64,000 nt of DNA, taken from Craspedostauros australis. Its lineage: Eukaryota > Bacillariophyta > Bacillariophyceae > Mastogloiales > Achnanthaceae. The translations under genes were made by a program, and so were the position numbers. The notes beneath the pieces are model-generated. The model saw only the letters and a list, made by a program, of their open reading frames with translations, did not search any database and had not been told where the DNA came from. The stretch is from positions 434,001 to 498,000 of the forward strand of contig JAMXDE010000027.1 in assembly GCA_026770025.1 (NCBI GenBank), written 5' to 3'. How positions within the stretch are numbered: the first letter of the stretch is position 1; every line of letters starts with the position of its first letter. Below are positions 40,976-50,330 of the stretch, in pieces.

Positions 40976-41227
40976 ATGTTCAAGCTCAACACCATTGTGG
41001 TTGGCATCATCGGTCTGTCCGCAGCGGTGGTTAATTCCGCAATGCCTCCGAGACCCATGCGCTTGGAATTGGGAATAGAAGAATTCGTCATCATGGCCCC
41101 AGCCTCTCGACGATCGAACAAAGCCAACACGGACGATAACACTGGCGACGACAACTTGGCAAAAGATGATCTGCCCGACAATGCTCCGGTTCCAGTCGAT
41201 GCTCCGCGCCCCCATAGCCAGCTATGA
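40976..41227 (+). CDS. small secreted peptide candidate (83 residues)
   Basis: Low-confidence gene. The frame is open further upstream (from 40427), but that part is Arg/His/Ser-rich junk-like sequence, whereas the ATG at 40976 starts a clean signal peptide (MFKLNTIVVGIIGLSAAVVNSA). The remaining 60 residues are acidic, with Asp/Asn-rich and Pro-rich ends and no Cys. No family is recognised. A second frame directly downstream (41241-41684, 147 residues, about ten Cys) could be part of the same locus through an unseen splice, or chance. Confidence 0.35.
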   Translation: MFKLNTIVVGIIGLSAAVVNSAMPPRPMRLELGIEEFVIMAPASRRSNKANTDDNTGDDNLAKDDLPDNAPVPVDAPRPHSQL

Positions 41228-41989
41228 TCCGTGATGTACTATGCCACCAGCAGCGCAGCAGGCATTGACACGATTGCAGCTACTGCCACGCGATACTCCG
41301 ATTTGTGGTTTCACTCGAGAAATGCATGATTCCGCGCACATCACTTTTCCGCGGTGGCAGGACAACCGGTGCTCCAATGCGAATGTCCGTTCCGTCGTGG
41401 AGGGTTACTATTCGCAGTATGTAAAATGGTGCCATCCTCGTACCAACACGGCCGCGGATGCTCAGCAGAGAGATAGAGGCACTCATCAGCTCTACGGATC
41501 CTGTCCAACCAATGACGAAGAAATCAATTTCTCCCTTGCGGCCTGCGCACTGCACAATTTCAACAGGAGGATACGTGCACAATGCATGGATACGTGCCTT
41601 CGTGCCTGCGGTTGTTGCCCGTTGATTGCGAGCATCGAAGCCTCACTTTGCGGTGGCATGCGAGACAATATGGAAGCGACGTGATCTGATGCCATTTCAC
41701 GATGGGAAGGGGCGATGCTTGGGCTCTCAATCCTTGGAGGATATGAGCAACATGCGTCAACTATACTGGTAATCCCAAACACTACAATGAAGGTTCAATA
41801 AACATATGTCCATAAAACAGTAAGCCAAGTGAAACTCTCAGAAAAGGGACAATGCAACGCACCTGGATGAAATCATAAATTAAGTCCGGTGGAAATTCCT
41901 AACAACTCGATTGCCTGCACACCATCAGATTAACTACGTACTCAAATTCATTCATGTATTCACGCTGTCCGCTCTTGGCGTGACTGCTC
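41228..41989. other. 760 bp without a firm gene
   Basis: It contains the Cys-rich open frame at 41241-41684, which has no signal sequence and no recognised fold, and the 3' flank of the minus-strand F-box/ankyrin gene. Nothing else is evident. Confidence 0.4.
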
Positions 41990-44461
41990 TCACGACGCCG
42001 TCGGGATCATGGAATGAAACAGCTGATGCGCCAGCATGCTGAGCGGCTGCCTTGGCATCATGGTCCATCTCGTCTGCTTCTTCTGCTGCTGCTCCGACGT
42101 CGCAATCCATGACTTGAGTTCCTGCACGACCGCGTCATTGGAGAGACGCCTTGCCCACGTCAAGGGCGTGTAGCCGTTGTTGGCCTCGACCTGCAGCTTG
42201 GCACCGGCCTGCACGAGGATTCGGATGCACTCGACCGAGTTGGCGCCCGCCGCGAAGTGCAGGGCGGTCCAGCCGTTGTCATCGGTGGTATTGACGCTGC
42301 ACAATCCGCCATCGAGCGATCGATCGGAAGGATGGATGCCACGGCACAGGAAGTCGAGGATCTGCGTGGCGCCATGCAACGCGGCCGTGTGCAAGGCGCA
42401 CGTTTGGGATCCGTCGGTAGGTGAGATGACGAGCTGGTCGACGTCCATCGACTTGGTGAGGTTCTTGACGAGGTGCAGGTTGCCGTCGGATGTGCAGGCG
42501 TCGAGAAGCGCCGACGTGCACCGAATCTGCTCTTCCAAGAAGAGGCTGTTGAAGGCGGACGCTCGTTGTTTGCGCACGATGGAGGACAGATCTTGCGTGG
42601 CCCTGTGCACAGCCCGTGTGTACGCCCCAACGCAGCCGCTGGGATTCTTGCGCGGTTGCGCAGCGTGGGATGTGGTTGGCGCCATGTTGGAATCCATCAT
42701 CTGTTTTTCATTCGGTGTGTTGAGTTGATCGGACGCAGTTTCCTGTTGTTGCGTTTCCGTTTGTGCCTGTGACTCTGATGTCGTCGTTGTCGACGTCGAC
42801 GACTTTGTCGTTGCGTTTGTGGACGCCGCTGATCCCGTCGTGTTCGAGGGCATGATGTCCACCGTGTGGTCGTACGGGTTGGGCGTGAGCAAGACAGTGT
42901 CATCCTTCTGTCTTGACTGCTGCTGCTGCTGTTTCTGTCGCTTGGATCGTTTGTGGGAGTTTCCGCCTTGATTCGACCTCCTGTGCAGGTTGCTGCTGGA
43001 TGCATGTGCAGAGTCATGTTGCGGAAAGACCCGCGCCAACCCATGCATCATGCTTGAGAAAGATCCGTTGTTATTCTGTGTCTGCGTCGCATTGTGCTTG
43101 GCATGCTCATGTTCCAAGAAATGAATGAGATGGCGCATCGTTGTGGCCATCTGGGTTGGCACGCTCTGGACGCTGCGGGCCATGGACGTGCCGACGTCGT
43201 TTGCGGTGGTGGTGTCATCTTCTTCTTTCTTGCGATTGATACGGCGGGCCGCGCTCATCAAGCTACCCACGAAGCCGACGCCGAACAGCATGTTGGGGAA
43301 TTCCGTGGAACCGAAGGAATCCATGTGATGGTAGTGCATGACGTCGGTGGAACCGGATGACGACATGAGCGCAGCGGCGCCCGCGCAGGCTACCACGAAG
43401 GCGACTGCACCAGCGACGCGTGGTGCTGATGGATCCTTGTGCTGGTGGAAGGGTTCGGACGATCCCATGAGGGACGCCTTGATGACATGGCGGATGTAGG
43501 AAAGGCTATGCGGCAACGGCATGGGTTGCAGGGAGTCGTTGGACTGTAGGAATTCATCGACGACGGCCTGGGCGGCCTGCTGATCGACGGACGCCAACCG
43601 AGAGAGGTAGGACGTGCCATCGATGGTCGCGAGGAAGTCGTCCTCTTCTTCGTTGTTTTCATGTTCGTTGTTGTTGTGCTGCGGATGATGATGATGGCGA
43701 TCCACCAACAAGGACCGCTGCAGCTGCAACTGCAGATAGTAGAAGACTTCAAAGTTGGGCCTCCTCGCCGTTTCCGAGAAGGACGTCAGCGACGGCGCAT
43801 CGAGGTAGGTGAAGACGGTCATGAGGATATCGTGATACAGGATGGCGTCGGTGGGCTGCCACAATCCTGGTGCGGAAGCCGATGACACGGCCGAGAATGT
43901 GCTCATGTCATCGTCGTTGTTGTCTTTCTCGTCTTCGTCGCCGAAAAAGAAGTTGCCTTGTGCGTTGCCTTGAGCAGTGTCATGATGGTTGCTGCCACCG
44001 CCAAGTCCGCAGCTGCTGTTGTTGATGTTATTGATGTTATCCGCATGTCCGGACGATTCCGTGTTGTTTCGCAAGGCAATGATCAAGCTCTCAAAGCTGG
44101 CCGTGCTGCCGCACCCGCCGCGCAGCTGATCATGAGCGGAGAAGAAGTGCTGCTCCTGCTGATCCAGAGGACCCGAATCGCCCGCCAACGACCCTGTGGA
44201 GAAGTAGCAGGATGACACGCGACGCATCCCGAGGGAGACGGCAGGATGGAGCTGCGGCATGACCGGTGGCAGGTACTCGTCTTGATCGCCATGGTCGCCG
44301 TTGTTGACGTTGCTGTTGCCACCGTTCTCTGCCATGTGCTCTGCGCCTCCAAGATCGTTCTGCGATGCACCATGCGATACATCATGCGATACATCATGCG
44401 CGGAAATGGATTCCGTGGGATGCGGTCCTTCTCCCCGCGCTGGATGAGCCTCGTCGGTCAT
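41990..44461 (-). CDS. F-box-like protein with C-terminal ankyrin repeats
   Basis: 823 residues from the ATG at 44461. Residues about 202-245 (ILYHDILMTVFTYLDAPSLTSF...ARRPN) fit the F-box pattern, which in other proteins binds SKP1 in ubiquitin ligases. Two hydrophobic stretches follow (VAGAVAFVVACAGAAALM and FGVGFVGSLMSAA) that could anchor the protein to a membrane. A long Ser/Gln/Asn-rich segment leads to ankyrin repeats at about 684-785, with TCALHTAALHGATQILDFL and NGWTALHFAAGANSVECIRILVQAGA as clear units, then NGYTPLTWARR. A substrate-recognition role is inference. F-box proteins with membrane stretches are uncommon. The F-box call is weaker than the ankyrin call. Confidence 0.75.
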   Translation of the reverse strand: MTDEAHPARGEGPHPTESISAHDVSHDVSHGASQNDLGGAEHMAENGGNSNVNNGDHGDQDEYLPPVMPQLHPAVSLGMRRVSSCYFSTGSLAGDSGPLDQQEQHFFSAHDQLRGGCGSTASFESLIIALRNNTESSGHADNINNINNSSCGLGGGSNHHDTAQGNAQGNFFFGDEDEKDNNDDDMSTFSAVSSASAPGLWQPTDAILYHDILMTVFTYLDAPSLTSFSETARRPNFEVFYYLQLQLQRSLLVDRHHHHPQHNNNEHENNEEEDDFLATIDGTSYLSRLASVDQQAAQAVVDEFLQSNDSLQPMPLPHSLSYIRHVIKASLMGSSEPFHQHKDPSAPRVAGAVAFVVACAGAAALMSSSGSTDVMHYHHMDSFGSTEFPNMLFGVGFVGSLMSAARRINRKKEEDDTTTANDVGTSMARSVQSVPTQMATTMRHLIHFLEHEHAKHNATQTQNNNGSFSSMMHGLARVFPQHDSAHASSSNLHRRSNQGGNSHKRSKRQKQQQQQSRQKDDTVLLTPNPYDHTVDIMPSNTTGSAASTNATTKSSTSTTTTSESQAQTETQQQETASDQLNTPNEKQMMDSNMAPTTSHAAQPRKNPSGCVGAYTRAVHRATQDLSSIVRKQRASAFNSLFLEEQIRCTSALLDACTSDGNLHLVKNLTKSMDVDQLVISPTDGSQTCALHTAALHGATQILDFLCRGIHPSDRSLDGGLCSVNTTDDNGWTALHFAAGANSVECIRILVQAGAKLQVEANNGYTPLTWARRLSNDAVVQELKSWIATSEQQQKKQTRWTMMPRQPLSMLAHQLFHSMIPTAS

Positions 44462-45161
44462 GGTTGCTTCTGCTCTTATGTTCTCTCTTCGGTGGGATGT
44501 TCGACACTCTCGAGGTCGTATTGGTATTGCGCAATGCTCTCTTTGTGAATCAATCAACAACAACACCGATTGCTGTCGTCCTGTGTCTGATCTGTTCTAT
44601 TTCTATGTACTCGCGCCACCTCTTGCTATGATGAAGAGTCACGATTCGATGGACGATGGAATCAAGCAGAAAGAGGAAGAGAAACATGGTGTTGCGGTCA
44701 TACACGTATCAGCACAGCGAGGCAGTATGGATCGTGGAAGCAACGGCCTCTTTCTCCTTCCGCGTCTTTGTCGCTGAATCTCACCGCATCTCTTCTCACC
44801 ATTTCATGGGGAGAAACAGATGGCTTTTCGTCTTGCTCACGCGAAAGAGAACGTGGAACGCTTCGTCAGCGTCACCACGAGTTCTCTCCGCGCTTTGCGA
44901 GGTCTGTTTCTCGGAATTGGCGCGCAAATGACACACGTCACACAACCAACGCGTGTCATCATTTTTTGTCATTCTCTTTTTGCATCGCGGTTGCGTGTCG
45001 CGCGAAAACACACATCATCGTCATTCTCCTTGCGATCATGATCGGTGGTCGGCGAAGGATCTTTGTACAGCTGCCGCATGTCAAGGAGGAGGTGGCGGTT
45101 TGGATACACTTCTCTGTCCAGCGTCGTTTCCTGAACAGGCGACCCTCAATGATGACAAGGG
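44462..45161. other. divergent promoter region
   Basis: This 700-bp space separates the starts of the F-box/ankyrin gene (-) and the NYN nuclease gene (+). Frames at 44365-45165 are short and overlapping. No TATA-like motif close to either start is convincing. Confidence 0.5.
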
Positions 45162-46514
45162 ATGAGTGCACCAAGAGCAATGTCAACATCGACAACATCG
45201 ACAGCAAGGATGACACAATCCGCAAGACGGACTGCGAGTACAAGTACAAACAGAAGAAGAAGAAGAAGAAGAAGAAGAAGAAGAAGAAGAAGACCCTTCG
45301 TGTCATTGGTTGTTGCCGTCATCGCAGTGATCGCAACCACATCGGCGCCAGCAACATTGGCATCAGCTTTCGTTTGCCATCCACAATTGCCCTCTGCATT
45401 CGCAGCACAGCACAAGCACACGTGCAGCATACCACCAATCTTCGCAACCGCAAGCGCAACCACAAGATATGGATCAGCAGCGGACGCCCCACGCTCCCAA
45501 AGCTTCCAACGATCCATCGACAAATGCAAGCATGCCTTGCAAACATTCGCCGCGCAACCCAATGCCACCCTCATCGTCGATGGCAACAACGTGCGTGGCA
45601 TTGGCAGATTCGAATGCTGTCCCGTTCAGCTCATGCAGCAGGTTGCGTCCTTCTGCCATGCCTACAACATTCCCAACCATGTCGTGGTTTGGGATCATGG
45701 TTCGGCGCCGGCGGTTGTGCCACATAACGACGTCCATCAGAGCGTCTGCATCTTTTCAGGATTATCGCAACGCGCGGATGATGTCATGGTGCGAGAAGCA
45801 CGCAGTATCCAACATTGTGCATGTTCTCACGACCATGGCCATCACACTAATGATGCGACAAATGATGGTATGCAAACATCAACCTCAACGTCAACGTCAA
45901 CATTGAAGGAAGAAATAGACTATGGCAACCTCTGCTTCATCACAAACGACAATGGTTTGCAAGCACGGTTGCGCAAACTCAATTCCAATTCCAAAGCGGC
46001 CAAACAATGGAAGAATGGACAGCAATTGAGCCCGCAATCCATACCAAGCGGTATCCCGCCGTTGATTGTGGATTCCACACGGTTCCTCGAAGTCGCGCGA
46101 GAACTCGATGCCGCCACACAGCAAAGCGACTGCGACCACGTCCATCAATCTGTGCAACAAGCGCAACGGCGTCTGCGTCAATTTGCACGAAGCCAAAAGG
46201 TCAAATTCAATCCAAGGCGTGAAAAGACATGGCAACGATGCGTCCTGGCGCAGGCTATGATGCATGGGTATCAGCAGCAGCAGCAGCAGCAGCAACAACA
46301 ACAACAACAACAGCTTCAAAGTGATAATGATGATGATGGTTTTGCCGCACGCTACGCACGATCGCGGCAGCCTGAATCGATTCGAGGAAATCATGACGGC
46401 GAAGTCATCGGATCCTTCCGTTTGGATAGACGACAGAAGCGAGTGCTATCGAGGTACAATCGGGCACTGCTCAGCGGGCAGCTGGACGATGATGCAATGT
46501 CATCTTTACATTGA
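45162..46514 (+). CDS. plastid-targeted NYN (YacP-like PIN-fold) ribonuclease
   Basis: 450 residues in one exon. A 14-residue Arg run (31-44, encoded by a perfect AGA repeat at 45252-45293) precedes a hydrophobic signal core and the plastid-import site LASA|FVCHP (cleavage after A69). The NYN domain follows with three acidic positions expected for the metal site: D140 in LIVDGNNVRG, D206/D207 in QRADDVMVREA and D263 in CFITNDNGLQ. YacP/NYN proteins are RNases, one of which (Rae1) cleaves mRNA on bacterial ribosomes. The C-terminal part is Gln/Arg-rich with a poly-Gln run encoded near 46270-46311. It ends 125 bp from the convergent HrpB gene. The start could also be an ATG at 45180 or 45210. 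Confidence 0.82.
   Translation: MSAPRAMSTSTTSTARMTQSARRTASTSTNRRRRRRRRRRRRRRPFVSLVVAVIAVIATTSAPATLASAFVCHPQLPSAFAAQHKHTCSIPPIFATASATTRYGSAADAPRSQSFQRSIDKCKHALQTFAAQPNATLIVDGNNVRGIGRFECCPVQLMQQVASFCHAYNIPNHVVVWDHGSAPAVVPHNDVHQSVCIFSGLSQRADDVMVREARSIQHCACSHDHGHHTNDATNDGMQTSTSTSTSTLKEEIDYGNLCFITNDNGLQARLRKLNSNSKAAKQWKNGQQLSPQSIPSGIPPLIVDSTRFLEVARELDAATQQSDCDHVHQSVQQAQRRLRQFARSQKVKFNPRREKTWQRCVLAQAMMHGYQQQQQQQQQQQQQQLQSDNDDDGFAARYARSRQPESIRGNHDGEVIGSFRLDRRQKRVLSRYNRALLSGQLDDDAMSSLH
45252..45293 (+). repeat. (AGA)14 microsatellite encoding poly-Arg
   Basis: It consists of fourteen perfect AGA codons. They form the positively charged n-region of the signal peptide of the NYN protein. Confidence 0.9.
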
Positions 46515-46639
46515 CGGCAATGTGAAGAATACTCCGACAGCGCAACTAGCATGGATTGGTGATGGAATAGAACAGCCGAAGAGTAGCTCGCAATCCTGTT
46601 TCCCATACCTTGTGCTGCTCTGCCCTGCTCCACGCTACG

Positions 46640-49600
46640 CTACCGTTTCTTGCCCCGCTTCTTCTTTTTCCTCTTGTTCTGTGAGCCATCGTCACTACCA
46701 GCATTGGATCCCGATGCATCGGTCTCCTTTTGTCGTCGCTGTTGCTTGTTCGTTTGTCGTGTCGCCACGGCCGCCATGGGATTCTCGGGCCACGGATGTT
46801 TCACGTATTTGCCTCTCATCTCCGACCGCACAGACGGATACGCTTCCTTCCAAAAGAACTCCAAATCCTGCGTCTGCGCCAATGGTTTGCCAGCCGGCGA
46901 CAGCAAACTCAGCGTGACAGGCCGCGTGTTGTGCGGTGGACCAATACACGGGGATTGCACGGTGCCAAAGAACTGTTGCAGCTTGCCACTGGCCGTGGGC
47001 ACATCCGTCGTGTACGCAATGGAGATCGCGGTTCCGTCGGGTGCCGCGATGCGTTGCGGGAAGTGATTGTCCAGTTCTTGACGCTGTTGTGGCGACAGCT
47101 CTGCTTGCAAGATATCGAGCAAGTTCACGTGCTTTAAACTGCCTGCCGCGGGTAACCATGGCTCGATCAGTTGCTCCAGAAGATGTTGCTCGTCGACAGT
47201 TGCAGAACCCAGGCGGTCGGACTTGAGCGCATCGAAGCACCGTGGCCATGTGATGTCGCCGTTATCGTCGCCGAGAGTCTGTGCCCAACCAACGCGGGCG
47301 CACAGATCATCGATACTTTTGCGTCTGTCACCAGAAAGGTTCCTGACCAGGCTGGCATGGACCCCACCTTGCTGACGGATAACATCCAGCAGTACTTTCG
47401 CCACGGTGTCAGCTGGCGGTGATGGCAACGGCGTCGAGCTCAACTCCAACGACCCTACCATCATGGAAGAACGAGCTCGGACCTCATGCCCACGGCTAGG
47501 GACCGTGAACGTGACCGTGCGTTCTTTGGCGACGCTCTGCAACAATTCCTTATCGATGGGTGCGAAGGATCGAATGCGAGCGATTCCATCATCACCGGTT
47601 GATGTCTCCAGGATGACGGCAAACTCCGGACCGTCCTGAGTATCGTCCAACCGAACGGATCGTCCCAGGGAAAGCATGTAGATTGACCCACCGTAAGATG
47701 CGTCCTTCTTGCGTTCGCCGATGAGATCGACGTAACCTGGCAGCAAACTGCGACCGATGCATGATACCACATCATTTGTGGCGATTTGACTAGTCTGAAG
47801 CATCTGCATCGCGTCAGCGGCTTCCTTGCTGATTCGAGCTGCAAACTGCATCATCGCTCTGCGGGCATTTTTGCTGGCGTTGCTGTTTCCGCTTCTCGGG
47901 CCATTCTTCTTCAACATCTCGAGCGCTCGTTGTGTCAGATCTGGTATGGCTTTCAAAGCACGATGCGCGCCCACTTCGTCATCCAGCATAAATGCGGAGA
48001 TGACTGCCGCAGCCAGTAGTGTTTGATCGGTGGAGGCCTTGACGATGGTGGTGGCAATTCTGGGATGCGCCGGGATCTTGGTCACGGCACGCCCCTGTTG
48101 CGTCAACGCCAGTTTGCGTGAATGATCATCGCTGTCATCCGATTCCAAGCATTCCAGATCCTTCAGAATATGCACGGACTTCATCAGCAACGCCTCGTCC
48201 GGTGGATCCACAAAGGCCATGTCGTTCAGGATCTCATCGACGTTCGAGCACCCCCATTCGGCAAGCGTCAGCACGGTGTCTGACAGATCGGTATTCAAGA
48301 TCTCAGCTGGCGTCTGATCGACAAAGTTCTGTTCAAACTCCACCTCGTTGTACAAACGCAAGCACAGACCTGCTTGGGTGCGTCCCGCACGTCCAGCACG
48401 CTGGATGGCGGATGCTTGTGAGCATCGCGTCGTCACCAAACGCGGCATGCCCGTGTCGGCATCGCAACGTGCTTCACGTCTCAGACCTGAATCCACAACG
48501 CAAGTGATGCCCTCGATGGTCAGCGATGCTTCCGCGATCGGCGTGGCGACCACGATCCTCCGTCGTCGCTGTGGTTGCTGCTGTTGCTGTTGTTGTTGTT
48601 TGGATGATGTGGATGATGACTTATTCAAGTTGGGAAAGATGGCGTAATCCTGCTGATCCTTGGGCAACGCACCATAGAGGGGGAGTATTTCCATGTCCTC
48701 CAATGCGCCGTTGCTAGATTGCTCGAGTTGCTGAATGACGCGGCGGATCTCTGCCACGCCGGGCAAGAAAACCAGAATACTACCTTGATTCGGTGCAACC
48801 GTTGTCGCTTCCTCAATTGCTTTGCACATGAGACTGACCAACTGCTTGCGATCCTTCATGACGACGCTGAACGGCAGCATGTGTCCGGATGATTGCAGCG
48901 ACCTCACCTCGTTGCCCCATCGCACCGTGATGGGGTACTGCCTACCGGCACTTTTGAGGATGTTGCATCGTTCATGACCGCCGAGCGTATTGACAAGCTT
49001 GTCGCCGAAGCTGTTGAGTGCTGGCACTGGTGCTGATGCTTCCGATGATTGGGTTGCATCGTCGTCTTCGTCGTCAGATCCATCCGCGTTGCCCAGCAAC
49101 GTCGCGGACATGACGATCATCTTGAGATCGGGACGCAACAAATTCTGACACTCGCGGCTCAGCGCCAGGATGGTATCCGATCCCACGCCACGTTCATGAA
49201 ATTCATCCAGCACAATCATGTCGATGCCCTTCAATTCCGGATCGGTGCGCAGCCGATTCAACAGAACGCCATCCGTCACGACCGTGATTCTCGTGGCGGC
49301 CGACGTGCGCGCTTCGCCTCGGATGGCGTAGCCGACGGTGGTTCCGACCGACTCGCCCAACAACGCGGACATGCGGTAGGCCGCCGATCGCGCCGCGACG
49401 CGACGCGGTTCGATCATCCAGATGCGACGTGGCGACGACTCGTGGATCCAACTGTGCAGGACAGCGAGCGGGATCATGGTGGTTTTACCCGCACCCGGCG
49501 GCGCCTCCAGAACGATGTTGTGATGCGCATCCGAAAGCACTTCTTGTTGCAGCTGCGGAATGATCTGGAAGATTGGAAGCGCCGCATCTGCTTCTTGTGC

Positions 49601-49843
49601 TTCGGCCGTTGCGTCCAATCCCTGCGATATCAAATCGGTCAACCTCTGATCCAAATTGCCTGTATTTAGAGTTGCGCACCGAGCAGACCACGAGTTGTGT
49701 CGCGGACTGGCAGCAGACGATGATAACGCCCGCCTTGAACGCAGTGGCGGATATGCCTGGGGAGGTTGCATTAGTTGGGGGGTGAAGGCGGACGAGGCCC
49801 GTAACGAGCTCAATGTCACGAGGACGAAGACCAGATGTTCCAT
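46640..49843 (-). CDS. hrpB: HrpB-type DEAH-box ATP-dependent helicase, probably plastid-targeted
   Basis: 1067 residues from the ATG at 49843, chosen because it begins a signal peptide with the plastid site (MEHLVFVLVTLSSLRASSA|FTP); the frame is open further upstream (another ATG at 49879). Motif I is APPGAGKTT (about 112-120), motif II is DEFH (about 210), which is the HrpB form of DEAH, motif III is SAT and motif VI is QRAGRAGR (about 478). A helicase-associated domain and the HrpB-specific C-terminus follow (LLSPAGKPLAQTQDLEFFW...MRGKYVKHPWPENP). HrpB is widespread in bacteria with a still poorly defined RNA-related role. A eukaryotic, plastid-directed version points to endosymbiotic or lateral gene transfer. 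Poly-Gln interrupts a surface loop. The C-terminal tail is lysine-rich. Confidence 0.92.
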   Translation of the reverse strand: MEHLVFVLVTLSSLRASSAFTPQLMQPPQAYPPLRSRRALSSSAASPRHNSWSARCATLNTGNLDQRLTDLISQGLDATAEAQEADAALPIFQIIPQLQQEVLSDAHHNIVLEAPPGAGKTTMIPLAVLHSWIHESSPRRIWMIEPRRVAARSAAYRMSALLGESVGTTVGYAIRGEARTSAATRITVVTDGVLLNRLRTDPELKGIDMIVLDEFHERGVGSDTILALSRECQNLLRPDLKMIVMSATLLGNADGSDDEDDDATQSSEASAPVPALNSFGDKLVNTLGGHERCNILKSAGRQYPITVRWGNEVRSLQSSGHMLPFSVVMKDRKQLVSLMCKAIEEATTVAPNQGSILVFLPGVAEIRRVIQQLEQSSNGALEDMEILPLYGALPKDQQDYAIFPNLNKSSSTSSKQQQQQQQQPQRRRRIVVATPIAEASLTIEGITCVVDSGLRREARCDADTGMPRLVTTRCSQASAIQRAGRAGRTQAGLCLRLYNEVEFEQNFVDQTPAEILNTDLSDTVLTLAEWGCSNVDEILNDMAFVDPPDEALLMKSVHILKDLECLESDDSDDHSRKLALTQQGRAVTKIPAHPRIATTIVKASTDQTLLAAAVISAFMLDDEVGAHRALKAIPDLTQRALEMLKKNGPRSGNSNASKNARRAMMQFAARISKEAADAMQMLQTSQIATNDVVSCIGRSLLPGYVDLIGERKKDASYGGSIYMLSLGRSVRLDDTQDGPEFAVILETSTGDDGIARIRSFAPIDKELLQSVAKERTVTFTVPSRGHEVRARSSMMVGSLELSSTPLPSPPADTVAKVLLDVIRQQGGVHASLVRNLSGDRRKSIDDLCARVGWAQTLGDDNGDITWPRCFDALKSDRLGSATVDEQHLLEQLIEPWLPAAGSLKHVNLLDILQAELSPQQRQELDNHFPQRIAAPDGTAISIAYTTDVPTASGKLQQFFGTVQSPCIGPPHNTRPVTLSLLSPAGKPLAQTQDLEFFWKEAYPSVRSEMRGKYVKHPWPENPMAAVATRQTNKQQRRQKETDASGSNAGSDDGSQNKRKKKKRGKKR

Positions 49844-50330
49844 CGCCACAGTGTAGAGCTGGAATCTGCGAGACTTCATGATATTGTGTATCGTATTATA
49901 CAGTAGGATATTATTCATGGTTATTGCTGCACCGAATCGCAGCAGTCTCGACGATGAATGACACGCTGTGTCGTTGTGGATCTGGTGTGGACGTGGGCGA
50001 TGTTGTCGGCAGTGTTTTGGGTTGGATTTTGGCGCCAAAAATTGATTGACGGATTGGTGGGACTACCGTCTGTCCTTCTGTCACTAGACTACTTCAGTCA
50101 ATGTAGATGGTAACATGTGTCTCAACGACGGGTTCGACAAGCAACAATCGCAACACAACCGCGTGATCATTATTTGCCGATGATGATTGCTGCACTATTA
50201 TTGAATCTGATCTATCCCCTCCCTTCCCTTCCCTTCCCTTGACGCTTTAGATTCTCCCTTCCCTGAATGATGCCTAAGCTGCATCCTCACTGTTGTTGCT
50301 GGTAGCGGTGCTCCGATTTGATTGCATTGC

